Numbered from the stretch's first letter, positions 1 to 9,231 are shown. The stretch is 64,000 bases of DNA from Streptomyces albogriseolus (GCA_014650475.1 BMVA01000004.1:434001-498000), one strand, 5' to 3'. The notes: generated by a model not told the origin, from the letters alone. Translations and numbers: made by a program.

Positions 1-1662
1 CTCCGCGACCTGCCGCTGCACGTCCAGTCCGGCCAGCCGGACGTCCTTCTCGGCCTCAAGGCGCAGGCGGTACTCCTCGTGACCGCGGGACGCCTCGTCG
101 AGTGCGGCCATCGCCGCGGCCTTCTCGGTGAGGCCGGCCGCCTCGGCGCGCAGCCTGCCGGAGATGGCCTCCGCCTCGGCGACCGCCTTGGCGCGGGCGC
201 CCTCGGCCTCCGCGCGCAGCCGGGCCTCGGTGGCCCCGGCCTCGGCGCGGCCGGCCTTCTCGATGACCTCGGCCTCCTTGTCGCGCACCTGGACGGCGGC
301 GAGACCCTCGGCCGCGGACTCCGCCTGGACGCCCTCCGCGAGGCGGAGCTTGGCCTTGGCGTCCAGGTCGGCCGTCTTCAACCGGGCCTCGGCGAGGGTG
401 AGTTCCTCGGCGGCGCGGTGCGCGGCGGCCTGTTCGGCGGCCTCGGCCGCCTTGATGTCCTTGACCAGCTTCTCCTGCGCCTCGGCCTCCGCCGCGATGA
501 TCACGGCCTGACGCCGGCGCTCCGCCTCCTCGACGGCCCGCAGCTTCTTGATGGACTCCTCCTGCTCGGCGACCGTGCGGTCCACCGCGACGCGCTCGCG
601 GACGACCTCGGCGATCTCCCGCTTCTCCGCCTCGACCTCCTTGTCGGCGGCGATGCGGGTCAACGAGGTCTCCCGCTCCCGGGCGATGACCTCCAGCAGG
701 CGGTCCTTCTCGATGCGCTCGCTCTCCACCGCGATGACCCGCTCGCGGTTCTTGGCGGCGACGGCGACCTCGCGGGCCTGGTTCTCCCGCTGCACGCCGA
801 GCTGTTCCTCGGTGCGCAGGAAGGCGCTCTGCGCCCGCAGCCGCTCCTCCTCGACCACCCGCGCGGTCTCCGCCTCCTCGCGGGCCCGCACGGTCTCGAT
901 CTCCCGCCTCTGCTTGATCTCCGCGTCGGCCTGCCGGCGCTGGAGCTCCAGGATCGCCTCGCGTGCGTCGACGTCCTGCCGGGTGATCTCCTTCTCCTCG
1001 TTGCGCTGCGCCTCGTTGGTGCGGACGTGCTCCACCGCGGTCAGCTCGGTGATCTTGCGGATGCCCTGGGCGTCGAGGACGTTGCCGGGGTCGAGCTGGC
1101 TGAGCGGCGTCTGCTCCAGGTAGTCGATCGCGGCGTCCTCGAGGTGGTAGCCGTTCAGGTCGACGCCGATGACCTCGATGATGCGGTACCGCAGTTCCTC
1201 GCGTTTGGTGTAGAGGTCGGTGAAGTCCAGCTGCTTGCCGACGGTCTTCAGCGCCTCGGAGAACTTGGCGTGGAACAGCTCCTGGAGCGTGTCGCGGTCG
1301 CTGGCGCGGGCGGTGCCGACGGCCTGGGCGACCTTGATGACGTCCTCGACGGTCTTGCTGACCTTGACGAAGAACGTGATGCGGATGTCCGCGCGGATGT
1401 TGTCCCGGCAGATCAGTCCTTCCTTGCCGGCGCGGGTGATCTCGATGGTCTTCACCGAGATGTCCATCACCTCGGCCTTGTGCAGCACGGGCAGCACGAC
1501 CGAGCCGGTGAAGGTCACGTCGACCTTGCGGAGCTTGGAGACGATCAGCGCCTTGCCCTGTTCCACCTTGCGGAACAGTTTGGTGACGAGCAGCAGACCG
1601 ATGAGCACGAGCAACAGGGCGGCGCCGACGAGTACGGCGATGCCCACGGTGGCGGCATCCAT
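1..1662 (-). CDS. Flotillin-like SPFH/band 7 membrane protein (3' end missing)
   Basis: The frame is open from the ATG at 1662 to the first base of the window, giving 554 residues without a stop, so the C-terminus lies outside. Residues about 5-27 form one hydrophobic N-terminal membrane segment. An SPFH/band 7 domain follows (about 30-220), then a very long Ala/Glu/Arg-rich coiled coil with many EAE/AEA repeats, which is the flotillin layout. Flotillins assemble into membrane microdomain scaffolds on the cytoplasmic face. The gene runs leftward, away from the PucR-type regulator, and the 350-bp gap between them holds a strong inverted repeat. The family call is firm. The cellular role here is inferred only from the family. 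Confidence 0.9.
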   Translation of the reverse strand, partial: MDAATVGIAVLVGAALLLVLIGLLLVTKLFRKVEQGKALIVSKLRKVDVTFTGSVVLPVLHKAEVMDISVKTIEITRAGKEGLICRDNIRADIRITFFVKVSKTVEDVIKVAQAVGTARASDRDTLQELFHAKFSEALKTVGKQLDFTDLYTKREELRYRIIEVIGVDLNGYHLEDAAIDYLEQTPLSQLDPGNVLDAQGIRKITELTAVEHVRTNEAQRNEEKEITRQDVDAREAILELQRRQADAEIKQRREIETVRAREEAETARVVEEERLRAQSAFLRTEEQLGVQRENQAREVAVAAKNRERVIAVESERIEKDRLLEVIARERETSLTRIAADKEVEAEKREIAEVVRERVAVDRTVAEQEESIKKLRAVEEAERRRQAVIIAAEAEAQEKLVKDIKAAEAAEQAAAHRAAEELTLAEARLKTADLDAKAKLRLAEGVQAESAAEGLAAVQVRDKEAEVIEKAGRAEAGATEARLRAEAEGARAKAVAEAEAISGRLRAEAAGLTEKAAAMAALDEASRGHEEYRLRLEAEKDVRLAGLDVQRQVAE

Positions 1663-1828
1663 GGGACACGTCCTTCTGGGCTGACTTACGGGCAGAAGTC
1701 GGATGTGTGCGGCGTCTCGCGGGCGAGGGCCTCAAAGCGGTGGGGGCCTCGCGCCGGGCGAGGCGGTGACGTCGGATCCCGTCGTCGCGTGCGACGGCCG
1801 ATGCCGTAGGGCGGCACCGCTCCCCTCC

Positions 1829-1870
1829 GGTTCCGGTGCCGGACGCCTGCCGGTGTCCGGCACCGGAACC
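1829..1870. repeat. Perfect 16-bp inverted repeat between divergent genes
   Basis: Bases 1829-1844 are the exact reverse complement of 1855-1870, with a 10-base loop. The element lies between the start of the flotillin gene (1662) and the start of the PucR-type gene (2013). It therefore follows no gene and is not placed as a terminator for either. It could be an operator, or a structure in the 5' region of one transcript. The remaining sequence from 1663 to 2012 shows no convincing gene. Confidence 0.6.
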
Positions 1871-1921
1871 TCCGCAGTGCTCCCCGCGAGCCATGCTGCA
1901 CGGCCCGCCCCGCACCGCGCA

Positions 1922-1951
1922 TTGCCGGATTCCGGCAAAGTTCACTAGGGT
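1922..1951 (+). promoter_or_regulatory. Candidate promoter of the PucR-type gene with overlapping palindrome
   Basis: A -35-like TTGCCG (1922-1927) and a -10-like TAGGGT (1946-1951) are separated by 18 bp. A palindrome, TGCCGGA-T-TCCGGCA (1923-1937), overlaps the -35. This position would suit repression or autoregulation by the downstream regulator. It is inferred from sequence only. Confidence 0.45.
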
Positions 1952-2012
1952 CTGCATGCCGGTGAGCCGCCATGAACGCATCAGGACCGCGTCAGGGAGT
2001 CGAGGGGACGAC

Positions 2013-3074
2013 GTGTCGGAACGAGAGATTCCGGAGCAGTATCTGGAGGGCTACACCCGGATACTGACCGAGGTCGCCGCCACGGGCAGGCGCCTCACCC
2101 GCGACGAGCTCGCGTCCCGCCGCGCCCTCGGCGAACAGGCCGCGGAGGCCGGCTTCGGACTGCGCTCCCTCGTCATCGCCCACCTCGCCGCCGCCCGCGG
2201 AGCGTGGCCGGCCCGGGGCACGGACGCGGCCGACGGCGCGCTCGCGGCCGTGCAGCAGGTGGTGGACGCGTTCGCCGAAGGGTACGAGCGGGCACAACGG
2301 CTGGCGGTCCGTCAGGAGGAGGCAGCGCGGCGTGAGTTCATCGACGACCTGCTCTACGGACGCAGCGACCTGGGCCGGCTGGCCGAGCGCGCCGAACGGT
2401 TCGGGCTGCGGCTGTCCCACGAGCACGCCGTCGCCGTCGCCCGGGGCCCCGTCGCCTACGAGGAGGGCGACCCGGTGCCCCGTCAGGTGGAGCGCGCCCT
2501 GATCGCCCGGTTCGGCGATCGCAGCATCCTGCTCACCACCAAGGACGGACGGCTGCTGTGCATCGCGCCCGGACACCAGCAGGACGTGCTCACCCACTTC
2601 GCCAAGCAGGCGCACGCCGCCACGGACGGCGGCCAAGTGGCCGTCGGACGTCCGCAGCCGGGGCCGGGCGGGGTGGTCCAGTCGTACGAGGAGGCGCTGA
2701 ACGCGCTGGAGATCGCCGAGCGGCTGGACCTGGACGACCCGGTGCTGCGCGCCTCCGACCTGCTGGTCTACCCGGTGCTGGCCCGTGACCGGCAGGCCAT
2801 GGCCGACCTGGTGCACAACACCCTGGGCCCGCTGACCGAGGCGCGCGGCGGGGCCGGGCCGCTGCTGGACACGCTCACCGCCTACTTCGACTCGGGCTGT
2901 GTCGCCGCCGAGGCGGCCCGGCGGCTGTCGCTGAGCGTGCGGGCGCTGACGTACCGGCTGGAGCGGATCCACCGGCTGACCGGCGCCGACCCCGGTGACC
3001 CGGCGCACCGTTACATGCTGCAGACGGCGGTCATCGGAGCCCGGCTGCTGGACTGGCCGGGCTCGGCGGCGTAG
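2013..3074 (+). CDS. PucR/CdaR-family transcriptional regulator
   Basis: 353 residues from a GTG start preceded by GAGGGG at a good distance. A longer reading to 1836 is open but has no ribosome binding site and runs through promoter-like sequence. The C-terminus (about 283-324) is the PucR-type helix-turn-helix: a leading helix, a YFDSGC turn, then a segment ending RALTYRLERIHRLTG. The middle matches the degenerate GGDEF-like domain of the CdaR/PucR group. Members are usually DNA-binding regulators of catabolic genes. The target is unknown. A palindrome overlapping its own promoter suggests autoregulation. Confidence 0.85.
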   Translation: MSEREIPEQYLEGYTRILTEVAATGRRLTRDELASRRALGEQAAEAGFGLRSLVIAHLAAARGAWPARGTDAADGALAAVQQVVDAFAEGYERAQRLAVRQEEAARREFIDDLLYGRSDLGRLAERAERFGLRLSHEHAVAVARGPVAYEEGDPVPRQVERALIARFGDRSILLTTKDGRLLCIAPGHQQDVLTHFAKQAHAATDGGQVAVGRPQPGPGGVVQSYEEALNALEIAERLDLDDPVLRASDLLVYPVLARDRQAMADLVHNTLGPLTEARGGAGPLLDTLTAYFDSGCVAAEAARRLSLSVRALTYRLERIHRLTGADPGDPAHRYMLQTAVIGARLLDWPGSAA

Positions 3075-3104
3075 GGGCTACCGGTACCGGGGCCGGGCCG
3101 CGGG

Positions 3105-3686
<582 letters not shown>

Positions 3687-3784
3687 TCACGTTTCCCACC
3701 GGGCCGTTCCGGCGGGCGGTGCGGGCGGCGCATGGTCGTGGGGTACGACGTGTTCGGCTCGTTCCACCGATGTGGAGGTGCGCC

Positions 3785-3979
3785 ATGTGTGCCCACCGGA
3801 CGTCCTGCCCGCAGACCGACTCCCCCGCCCCGCACGTGGTGGCCGCCCACCCGGAGCAGGGCTGGACCCTGCTGTGCGACGGCGCGATCGTCTTCGACGA
3901 CACGGGTGAGTTGCGACCTGACGGTCGCGTCATCGCCCCGCACCGGCTGCCGACGCAGGGCCTGTCAGTCGCCGCCTGA
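3785..3979 (+). CDS. DUF5999 family small protein
   Basis: 64 residues beginning MCAHR, with GGAGG four bases before the spacer to the ATG. The core HPEQGWTLLCDG followed by DDTGEL and PDGR is characteristic of DUF5999, a short family very common in Streptomyces. Cys2, Cys8 and a third Cys in LLCDG, together with nearby His residues, could bind metal, but this is inference. Function is unknown. The gene stands alone and is followed by a strong hairpin. Confidence 0.8.
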   Translation: MCAHRTSCPQTDSPAPHVVAAHPEQGWTLLCDGAIVFDDTGELRPDGRVIAPHRLPTQGLSVAA

Positions 3980-4103
3980 CCGCGCCCCCCTCGCTGCCGC
4001 GGTCGCGGTCGCGGTCGCGGCCCATCGGCAGACGGCCGCGCCTCGACCGACCGGGTCGCCGTCCGCCCTGCCGGCTGCGCACCCTGCGCTGAGGTGACCG
4101 TTT

Positions 4104-4147
4104 CGCGCAGTTCCCCGCGCCCCTGAAGGGGCGCGGGGAACTGCGCG
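4104..4147. terminator. Bidirectional hairpin, perfect 20-bp stem
   Basis: Bases 4104-4123 pair perfectly with 4128-4147 around a TGAA loop. It sits between the convergent DUF5999 gene and the alpha/beta hydrolase gene, so it can terminate both. The GCGCAGTTCCCCGCGCCCC arm is a repeated intergenic sequence in Streptomyces. A half copy recurs inside a gene at 11547-11579. The rest of 3980-4231 contains no evident gene. Confidence 0.75.
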
Positions 4148-4231
4148 ATCAGCCCCCACCGGCCCGCGGACGCTCGTCGGCGCTGCCCCCGCACACGGGT
4201 GCGCCCGGCCGTGGCGGGCCAGGCGGCCCGG

Positions 4232-5056
4232 TCAGCCCTGCGCCACGAACCACCGCAGCAGCGACGCCAGCCGTTGCGGGCGGTCCTCCGCGATCAGCGT
4301 TCGCGTGTTCCTCAGCTCCACCAACCGCCCTTGCGGCAGCAACTCCGCCAGCATGCGGCCGTGCTCGCGCGGCATCATCAGATCCTCCGTCGCCCAGACG
4401 ACCAGCGCGGGACGGTCGAAGCGCCGCAACCCCTGCGCCGCCTCGAGGAGTTCCGTACGCCGAACGTGCGTGTTGTAGTGGCGGAAGTCCCGGCGGATCG
4501 CGGGGTCCGTCCGCAGCGGGCGAAGCCAGCGATCGACCAGCTCGTCGGGCAACGGCCGCTTCGTGAGGGCGCCGAAGCCGACCGGAAGCCGGCGCAACGG
4601 CTTCCGGCCCAGTACGCGGACCAGCAGCGGAACACCGCCCGGCACACGGCACGCGAGGCCGATCATCCTGCCGGGAAGACCCGGCGGGTAGTTGTCGAAG
4701 GCCTCGCAGGAGATCAGCACCAGCCGGGCCAGCCGTTCGGGGTGCCGGGCGGCGACCGTCTGGGCGCGGCCGCAGTCGCTCTCGACGAGGGTGACGTCCC
4801 TGAGGTCCAGCCGGTCGAGGAACTCGGCGATCAGCTCGTTGACCAGGTCCGGCGTGGGCGGCCGGGTCATCGGCGTGCGGTGCGCCCCGTACGGGAGGGT
4901 CGGCGCGACGAGACGGTGGTCGGTGCGCAGTTCGGCGACGACGTGGCGCCAGACGGAGGCGTCGTGCAGCAGACCGTGCAGAAGCACGACCACCGGCCCC
5001 TCGCCGCCCGTGTCCTCGTACGCGACGGTCCCCGCGCTCAACTCGATCTCCGGCAT
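4232..5056 (-). CDS. Alpha/beta hydrolase, haloalkane dehalogenase-like group
   Basis: 274 residues, normal length for the fold. The oxyanion-hole HG is at residues 27-28 (LLHGLLHD). The nucleophile-elbow position reads E-S-D-C-G (92-96) in place of G-x-S-x-G, putting Asp94 at the nucleophile position as in haloalkane or epoxide hydrolases. The segment near the C-terminus that usually carries the catalytic His reads RNTRTLIAEDRP, with no His. Related actinobacterial proteins also have a T-L-x-x-x-D-x-P segment here, so an intact dehalogenase triad is doubtful. The substrate cannot be named. It is transcribed alone. Confidence 0.8.
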   Translation of the reverse strand: MPEIELSAGTVAYEDTGGEGPVVVLLHGLLHDASVWRHVVAELRTDHRLVAPTLPYGAHRTPMTRPPTPDLVNELIAEFLDRLDLRDVTLVESDCGRAQTVAARHPERLARLVLISCEAFDNYPPGLPGRMIGLACRVPGGVPLLVRVLGRKPLRRLPVGFGALTKRPLPDELVDRWLRPLRTDPAIRRDFRHYNTHVRRTELLEAAQGLRRFDRPALVVWATEDLMMPREHGRMLAELLPQGRLVELRNTRTLIAEDRPQRLASLLRWFVAQG

Positions 5057-5097
5057 CGCTCCAGGCTAGGAGGAGCGGGCGGGCTGCGCCCGGCGGC

Positions 5098-5496
5098 TCA
5101 CGGCAGTACCGCGCATCCGTCGAGTTCGACCATCGCCTCCTCGTCCCACAGCCGGACCACCTCCACCACCGCCATCGCCGGATAGTCCCGCCCCGCCAAG
5201 CTTCGCCAGATCCGCCCGAGTTCGCGCGCGTGCTCGCGGTACGCGGCGACGTCGGTGGCGTAGACGGTGACGCGGGCCAGGTCGGCGGGGGCGCCCCCGG
5301 CGGCGCTCAGGGCGGTGAGGAGGTTGGTGAGGGCGCGGGTGAACTGCTCGGGGAGCGTGTCGCCGACGACCTTCCCGTCGCCGTCGAGGGCGGTCTGCCC
5401 GGCCAGGAACACCACCCGGGAGCCGGTGGCGACGACGGCGTGCGAGAAGCCGGCGGGCGGGGACAGGTCGGACGGGTTGACGCGCTCGGCGGTCAC
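5098..5496 (-). CDS. RidA/YjgF-family protein of the aryl-CoA cluster
   Basis: 132 residues from a GTG that overlaps the acyl-CoA dehydrogenase stop by 4 bases (GTGA, 5493-5496), so translation is coupled. It has the YjgF/RidA fold pattern with VVFLAGQTALD, RVTVYATDV and a C-terminal VEV segment. RidA enzymes hydrolyse reactive enamines and imines using an Arg in an ARSxVEV-type motif. Here that motif reads PAMAVVEV, so the Arg is replaced by Met. It is therefore unlikely to be a standard imine deaminase. Its place in the operon suggests a step on an amino-enoyl-CoA or ketone intermediate. Confidence 0.85.
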   Translation of the reverse strand: MTAERVNPSDLSPPAGFSHAVVATGSRVVFLAGQTALDGDGKVVGDTLPEQFTRALTNLLTALSAAGGAPADLARVTVYATDVAAYREHARELGRIWRSLAGRDYPAMAVVEVVRLWDEEAMVELDGCAVLP

Positions 5497-6620
5497 CGGG
5501 CCTCCAGGGTCTTGTACAGCTCCTTGGCGATGATGCCGCGCTGGACCTCGCTCGCCCCCTCGTAGATGCGGGGCGCGCGGACCTCTCGGTAGAGGTGTTC
5601 GAGCAGATGGCCCCGGCACAGGGCGCGCGCCCCGTGCAGCTGGACGGCGGTGTCGACGACGTACTGGGCGGTCTCGGTGGCCAGCAGCTTCGCCATCGCG
5701 GAGCGCCGGGGCACGTCCCGCGCGCCCTCGTCGTACGCGGTGGCCGCCGCGTAGACCATCAGGCGGGCCGCCTCCGTGCGGACGGACATCTCGGCGACCT
5801 GGTGGGCGACGGCCTGGAGGTCCCCCAGCCGGCCGCCGAACGCGGCGCGCCGGGCGGTGTGGGCAACGGTCGCGTCGAGGGCGGCCTGGGCCATGCCGAC
5901 GGCGAAGGCGCCGACGCTGGGGCGGAACAGGTTGAGGGTGTCCATGGCGACCCGGAAGCCGGCGTCGGGTTCGCCGAGGACGTCGGCGCCGGTGACCGGC
6001 ACGCCGTCGAAGCGCAGGGTCCCGACGGCGTGCGGGGCGATCATGTCGAGGCGGCTGCCGGTGAGGCCGGGCCGGTCGGCGGGCACCAGGAAGGCGGTCA
6101 CGCCGCGCGCGCCGGCGCCGGGGGTGGTGCGGGCGAAGACGGTGTAGAGGTCGGCGTCGGGGGCGTTGGAGATCCAGCACTTCTCGCCGGTCAGCCGCCA
6201 CCCGTCCGGGCCGTCGCGCTCCGCGCCCAGGGACAGCGCGGCCGCGTCGGATCCTGCGCCCGGTTCGGACAGGGCAAAGGCCGCGACGGCCGTCCCGTCA
6301 CTCACCCGGGGGAGCCAGTGGTCCCTCTGTGCGGGGGTGCCGTGGGCGTGCACGGGGTGGGCGCCGAGGCCCTGGAGGGCGAGGGCGGTCTCCGCCTCCG
6401 TACACGCCTGGGCGAGCGACTCGCGCATCAGGCACAGGTCCAGCGCACCGGAGGCGAAGAGCCGGGAGAGGAGTCCGAGGGCGCCCAACTCGGCGACGAG
6501 GGCGCGGTTGACGCGGCCCGGCTCGCCCTTCTCGGCGAGCGGTCTGAGCCGTTCGGCGGCCAGGGCGCGCAGCTCCGCGCACCAGGCGAGTTGTGCCGGT
6601 TCGAGCGAGAATGCGGTCAT
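5493..6620 (-). CDS. Acyl-CoA dehydrogenase
   Basis: 375 residues from the ATG at 6620, preceded by GAAGGGA. A GTG-type start at 6650 is possible but adds a basic stretch without homology. The N-terminal helical domain, the FALSEPGAGSD FAD/substrate loop, the KCWISNA motif and the C-terminal YEGASEVQRGIIAKEL segment, with the catalytic Glu position, are all present. It oxidises an acyl-CoA to the enoyl-CoA with FAD. It heads a two-gene operon with the RidA-like gene and is divergent from the aryl-CoA ligase. In this context it probably acts on ring-derived CoA esters after dearomatisation. Confidence 0.9.
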   Translation of the reverse strand: MTAFSLEPAQLAWCAELRALAAERLRPLAEKGEPGRVNRALVAELGALGLLSRLFASGALDLCLMRESLAQACTEAETALALQGLGAHPVHAHGTPAQRDHWLPRVSDGTAVAAFALSEPGAGSDAAALSLGAERDGPDGWRLTGEKCWISNAPDADLYTVFARTTPGAGARGVTAFLVPADRPGLTGSRLDMIAPHAVGTLRFDGVPVTGADVLGEPDAGFRVAMDTLNLFRPSVGAFAVGMAQAALDATVAHTARRAAFGGRLGDLQAVAHQVAEMSVRTEAARLMVYAAATAYDEGARDVPRRSAMAKLLATETAQYVVDTAVQLHGARALCRGHLLEHLYREVRAPRIYEGASEVQRGIIAKELYKTLEAR

Positions 6621-6656
6621 CGCCGGTCCCTTCCCTCGCCGGTGGGCCATCCCGAG

Positions 6657-6698
6657 GTTATCGCGAACCGTTGACTGCCGTCACCAACACGATACGCT
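6657..6698. promoter_or_regulatory. Divergent promoters with GTGAC-type palindrome (operator 1)
   Basis: The palindrome TGACTGCCGTCA (arms TGAC/GTCA) lies at 6672-6683. On the minus strand GTGACG, 16 bp, GATAAC (the -10 is the complement of 6657-6662) can drive the acyl-CoA dehydrogenase operon. On the plus strand TTGACT (6671-6676) and TACGCT (6693-6698), 16 bp apart, can drive the CoA ligase. The same arrangement recurs at 12466-12505. A regulator binding the palindrome would cover both -35 regions. PaaX, encoded at 8382-9215, is the natural candidate. Confidence 0.6.
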
Positions 6699-6736
6699 CC
6701 TGATGCGAGCCCACCACGCCAAGGGGGCGCATCGAC

Positions 6737-8347
6737 ATGAGTCCACGGTTCACCGCGCACGTCGACACCTTCGCCCGCGACCATCTCCCGCCGCCGGACG
6801 AGTGGCCCGAACTCCGCTTCGACCTGCCGGAGCTGCGCTACCCCGAGCGGCTGAACTGCGCCGCCGAACTGCTGCACGGCCGGCCCGGCGACCGGCCCGC
6901 GTTCCGCACGCCCGACGGCGGGGTCTGGACGTACGGCGAGCTGCGCGGCCGGGTGGACCGGCTGGCCCATCTGCTCACCACGGACCTCGGAGTGGTGCCC
7001 GGCAACCGGGTGCTGCTGCGCGGGCCCACCACTCCCTGGCTGGCCGCCTGCTGGCTGGCCGTGCTGAAGGCGGGCGCGGTCGCCGTCACCGTGCTGGCCC
7101 AGCAGCGGCCGCACGAGCTGGCCACCGTCTGCGCGCTCGCCGAGGTCCGGCACGCCCTGTGCGACGTGCGCTCCCTCGACGACCTCGTGAAGGCCGAGGT
7201 CCCGGACCTGCGCATCGCCGTGTTCGGCGGCGACTCGCGCGACGACCTGCTGCACCGCCCGGCCCCCGACGGGCCGTTCGACGCGGTGCCGACCGCCGCC
7301 GACGACGTCGCCCTGATCGCCTTCACCTCCGGCACGACCGGGAAGCCGAAGGGCTGCGCGCACTTCCACCGGGACGTCCTGGCCATCGCCGACACCTTCT
7401 CCCGGCACATCCTCAAGCCGGTCGCCGACGACGTGTTCGCGGGCAGCCCCCCGCTGGGCTTCACCTTCGGCCTCGGCGGTCTGGTGGTGTTCCCGCTGCG
7501 CGCGGGCGCGAGCGCCCTGCTGCTCGAACAGGCGCACCCCTCCCAGCTGTTGGCGGCGATCGAGGAGCACCGGGCGTCGGTGCTGTTCACCGCGCCCACC
7601 GCCTACCGGGCGATGCTGGCGGAGGCGGAAGGACACGACCTCTCCAGCCTGCGCCGCTGCGTCTCGGCGGGCGAGAACCTGCCCGCCGCGACCTGGCAGG
7701 CCTGGCACGACCGCACCGGGCTGCGCATCATCAACGGCATCGGCGCCACCGAGCTGCTGCACATCTTCATCTCCGCCGCGGACGACGCCGTCCGCCCCGG
7801 CGCCACCGGCGTCCCGGTGCCGGGCTGGGAGGCGCGCGTGCAGGACGCGGACGGCGTCCCGGTGCCCGACGGGCAGCCCGGACTGCTCGCCGTGCGCGGC
7901 CCCGTCGGCTGCCGCTACCTGGCCGACCCGCGCCAGCGGGACTACGTGCGGGACGGCTGGAACGTCACCGGCGACACCTACGTCCGCGACCCCGACGGCT
8001 ACTTCCGGTACGTGGCCCGCGCCGACGACATGATCATCTCGGCCGGGTACAACATCGCGGGCCCCGAGGTCGAGGACGCCCTGCTGCGCCATCCGGACGT
8101 GGTGGAGGCGGCGGTGGTCGGGCGTCCCGACGAGGCGCGCGGCCAGGTCGTGGTGGCGTACACGGTCCTCAAGGAGGGCGCGGAGCGCGACGCGGAGGCG
8201 CTGCGGGCCTTCGTGAAGACGGAGCTGGCGCCGTACAAGTGCCCGCGCGAGATCGTCTTCCTGGACACGCTGCCGCGCACGGCCACCGGCAAGCTCCAGC
8301 GGTTCCGGCTGCGCACCGGCGCCGGCACCGGAGACGACCAGGGCTGA
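6737..8347 (+). CDS. Benzoate/2-aminobenzoate-CoA ligase family enzyme
   Basis: 536 residues. An AMP-binding (ANL) enzyme with the P-loop FTSGTTGKPKG near residues 196-206, an INGIGATELLHIF motif, the hinge region RADDMIISAGYNIAGPEVE and the C-terminal catalytic Lys in PRTATGKLQRF. The GIGATELLHIF type of A5 motif and the length fit the benzoate-CoA ligase group. Reaction: aryl acid plus ATP plus CoA to aryl-CoA plus AMP and PPi. The neighbouring monooxygenase/reductase fusion points to 2-aminobenzoate (anthranilate) as substrate. Salicylate is the main alternative. It is followed 34 bp later by paaX and is probably co-transcribed with it. Confidence 0.85.
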   Translation: MSPRFTAHVDTFARDHLPPPDEWPELRFDLPELRYPERLNCAAELLHGRPGDRPAFRTPDGGVWTYGELRGRVDRLAHLLTTDLGVVPGNRVLLRGPTTPWLAACWLAVLKAGAVAVTVLAQQRPHELATVCALAEVRHALCDVRSLDDLVKAEVPDLRIAVFGGDSRDDLLHRPAPDGPFDAVPTAADDVALIAFTSGTTGKPKGCAHFHRDVLAIADTFSRHILKPVADDVFAGSPPLGFTFGLGGLVVFPLRAGASALLLEQAHPSQLLAAIEEHRASVLFTAPTAYRAMLAEAEGHDLSSLRRCVSAGENLPAATWQAWHDRTGLRIINGIGATELLHIFISAADDAVRPGATGVPVPGWEARVQDADGVPVPDGQPGLLAVRGPVGCRYLADPRQRDYVRDGWNVTGDTYVRDPDGYFRYVARADDMIISAGYNIAGPEVEDALLRHPDVVEAAVVGRPDEARGQVVVAYTVLKEGAERDAEALRAFVKTELAPYKCPREIVFLDTLPRTATGKLQRFRLRTGAGTGDDQG

Positions 8348-8381
8348 TGCCGGGGCAGCGGGCCGGCGGACACGACCTAAG

Positions 8382-9215
8382 ATGATCAACGTGTCCGACC
8401 AGCATGCTCCACGGTCTCTCATCGTCACGCTCTACGGCGCCTACGGCCGGTTCGTGCCGGGCCCGGTGCCCGTCGCGGAGTTGATCCGCCTGCTGGGCGC
8501 GGTCGGCGTGGACGCCCCGTCCGTGCGTTCCTCGGTGTCCCGGCTCAAGCGCCGCGGACTGCTGCTCCCGGCCCGCACCGCCCAGGGCGCGGCCGGCTAC
8601 GAACTGTCCCCGGAGGCACGCCAGTTGCTGGAGGACGGCGACCGGCGCATCTACGCCACCGCGCCGCCCGGCGACGAGGGCTGGGTGCTCGCGGTGTTCT
8701 CGGTCCCGGAGTCGGAGCGGCAGAAGCGGCATCTGCTGCGCTCCCGGCTGGCCGGTCTCGGCTTCGGCACGGCGGCGCCCGGCGTGTGGATCGCCCCGGC
8801 GCGGCTGTACGAGGAGACCCGGCACACCCTGGAGCGGCTGCGGCTGGACGCGTACGTCGACCTGTTCCGCGGCGCGCACCTCGGGTTCACGGCCACGGCG
8901 GAGGCGGTGGCCCGCTGGTGGGACCTGAAGGCGATCGCGGAGCGGCACCGGGCGTTCCTGGAACGGCACGCGCCGGTGCTGCGCGCCTGGGAGCGGCGCG
9001 CGGACACCCCGCCCGAGGAGGCGTACCGCGACTACCTCCTGGCCCTGGACGACTGGCGCCACCTGCCCTACACCGACCCGGGCCTGCCCGCCGGCCTGCT
9101 GCCGGCGGACTGGCCCGGCACCCGCTCGGCGTCCGTCTTCCGGGCCCTGCACGAGCGGCTGCGGGACGCGGGGGCGGAGTTCGCGAGCCCCTCGGCGGAT
9201 TCCGAAGCGGACTGA
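8382..9215 (+). CDS. paaX: PaaX-family transcriptional repressor
   Basis: 277 residues. The N-terminus (about 10-80) is a PaaX winged helix: SLIVTLYGAY, then a segment ending RSSVSRLKRRGLL. The central PaaX domain contains WVLAVFSVPESERQKRHLLRSRL and GVWIAP. PaaX proteins are released from DNA by aryl-CoA thioesters, typically phenylacetyl-CoA. Here there are no phenylacetate genes, so the ligand is more likely the aryl-CoA made by the adjacent ligase. Starts at ATG 8382 or GTG 8391 are both possible. Its stop is 16 bp from the convergent monooxygenase stop. Confidence 0.88.
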   Translation: MINVSDQHAPRSLIVTLYGAYGRFVPGPVPVAELIRLLGAVGVDAPSVRSSVSRLKRRGLLLPARTAQGAAGYELSPEARQLLEDGDRRIYATAPPGDEGWVLAVFSVPESERQKRHLLRSRLAGLGFGTAAPGVWIAPARLYEETRHTLERLRLDAYVDLFRGAHLGFTATAEAVARWWDLKAIAERHRAFLERHAPVLRAWERRADTPPEEAYRDYLLALDDWRHLPYTDPGLPAGLLPADWPGTRSASVFRALHERLRDAGAEFASPSADSEAD

Positions 9216-9231
9216 GGAGGGTCCGGCGGGG

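Noticed and set aside
8382-9215. A phenylacetate catabolic locus, from the presence of PaaX
   Set aside because: No paaABCDE oxygenase or paaK-type ligase features were seen. The ligase and fusion enzyme fit aminobenzoate or salicylate.
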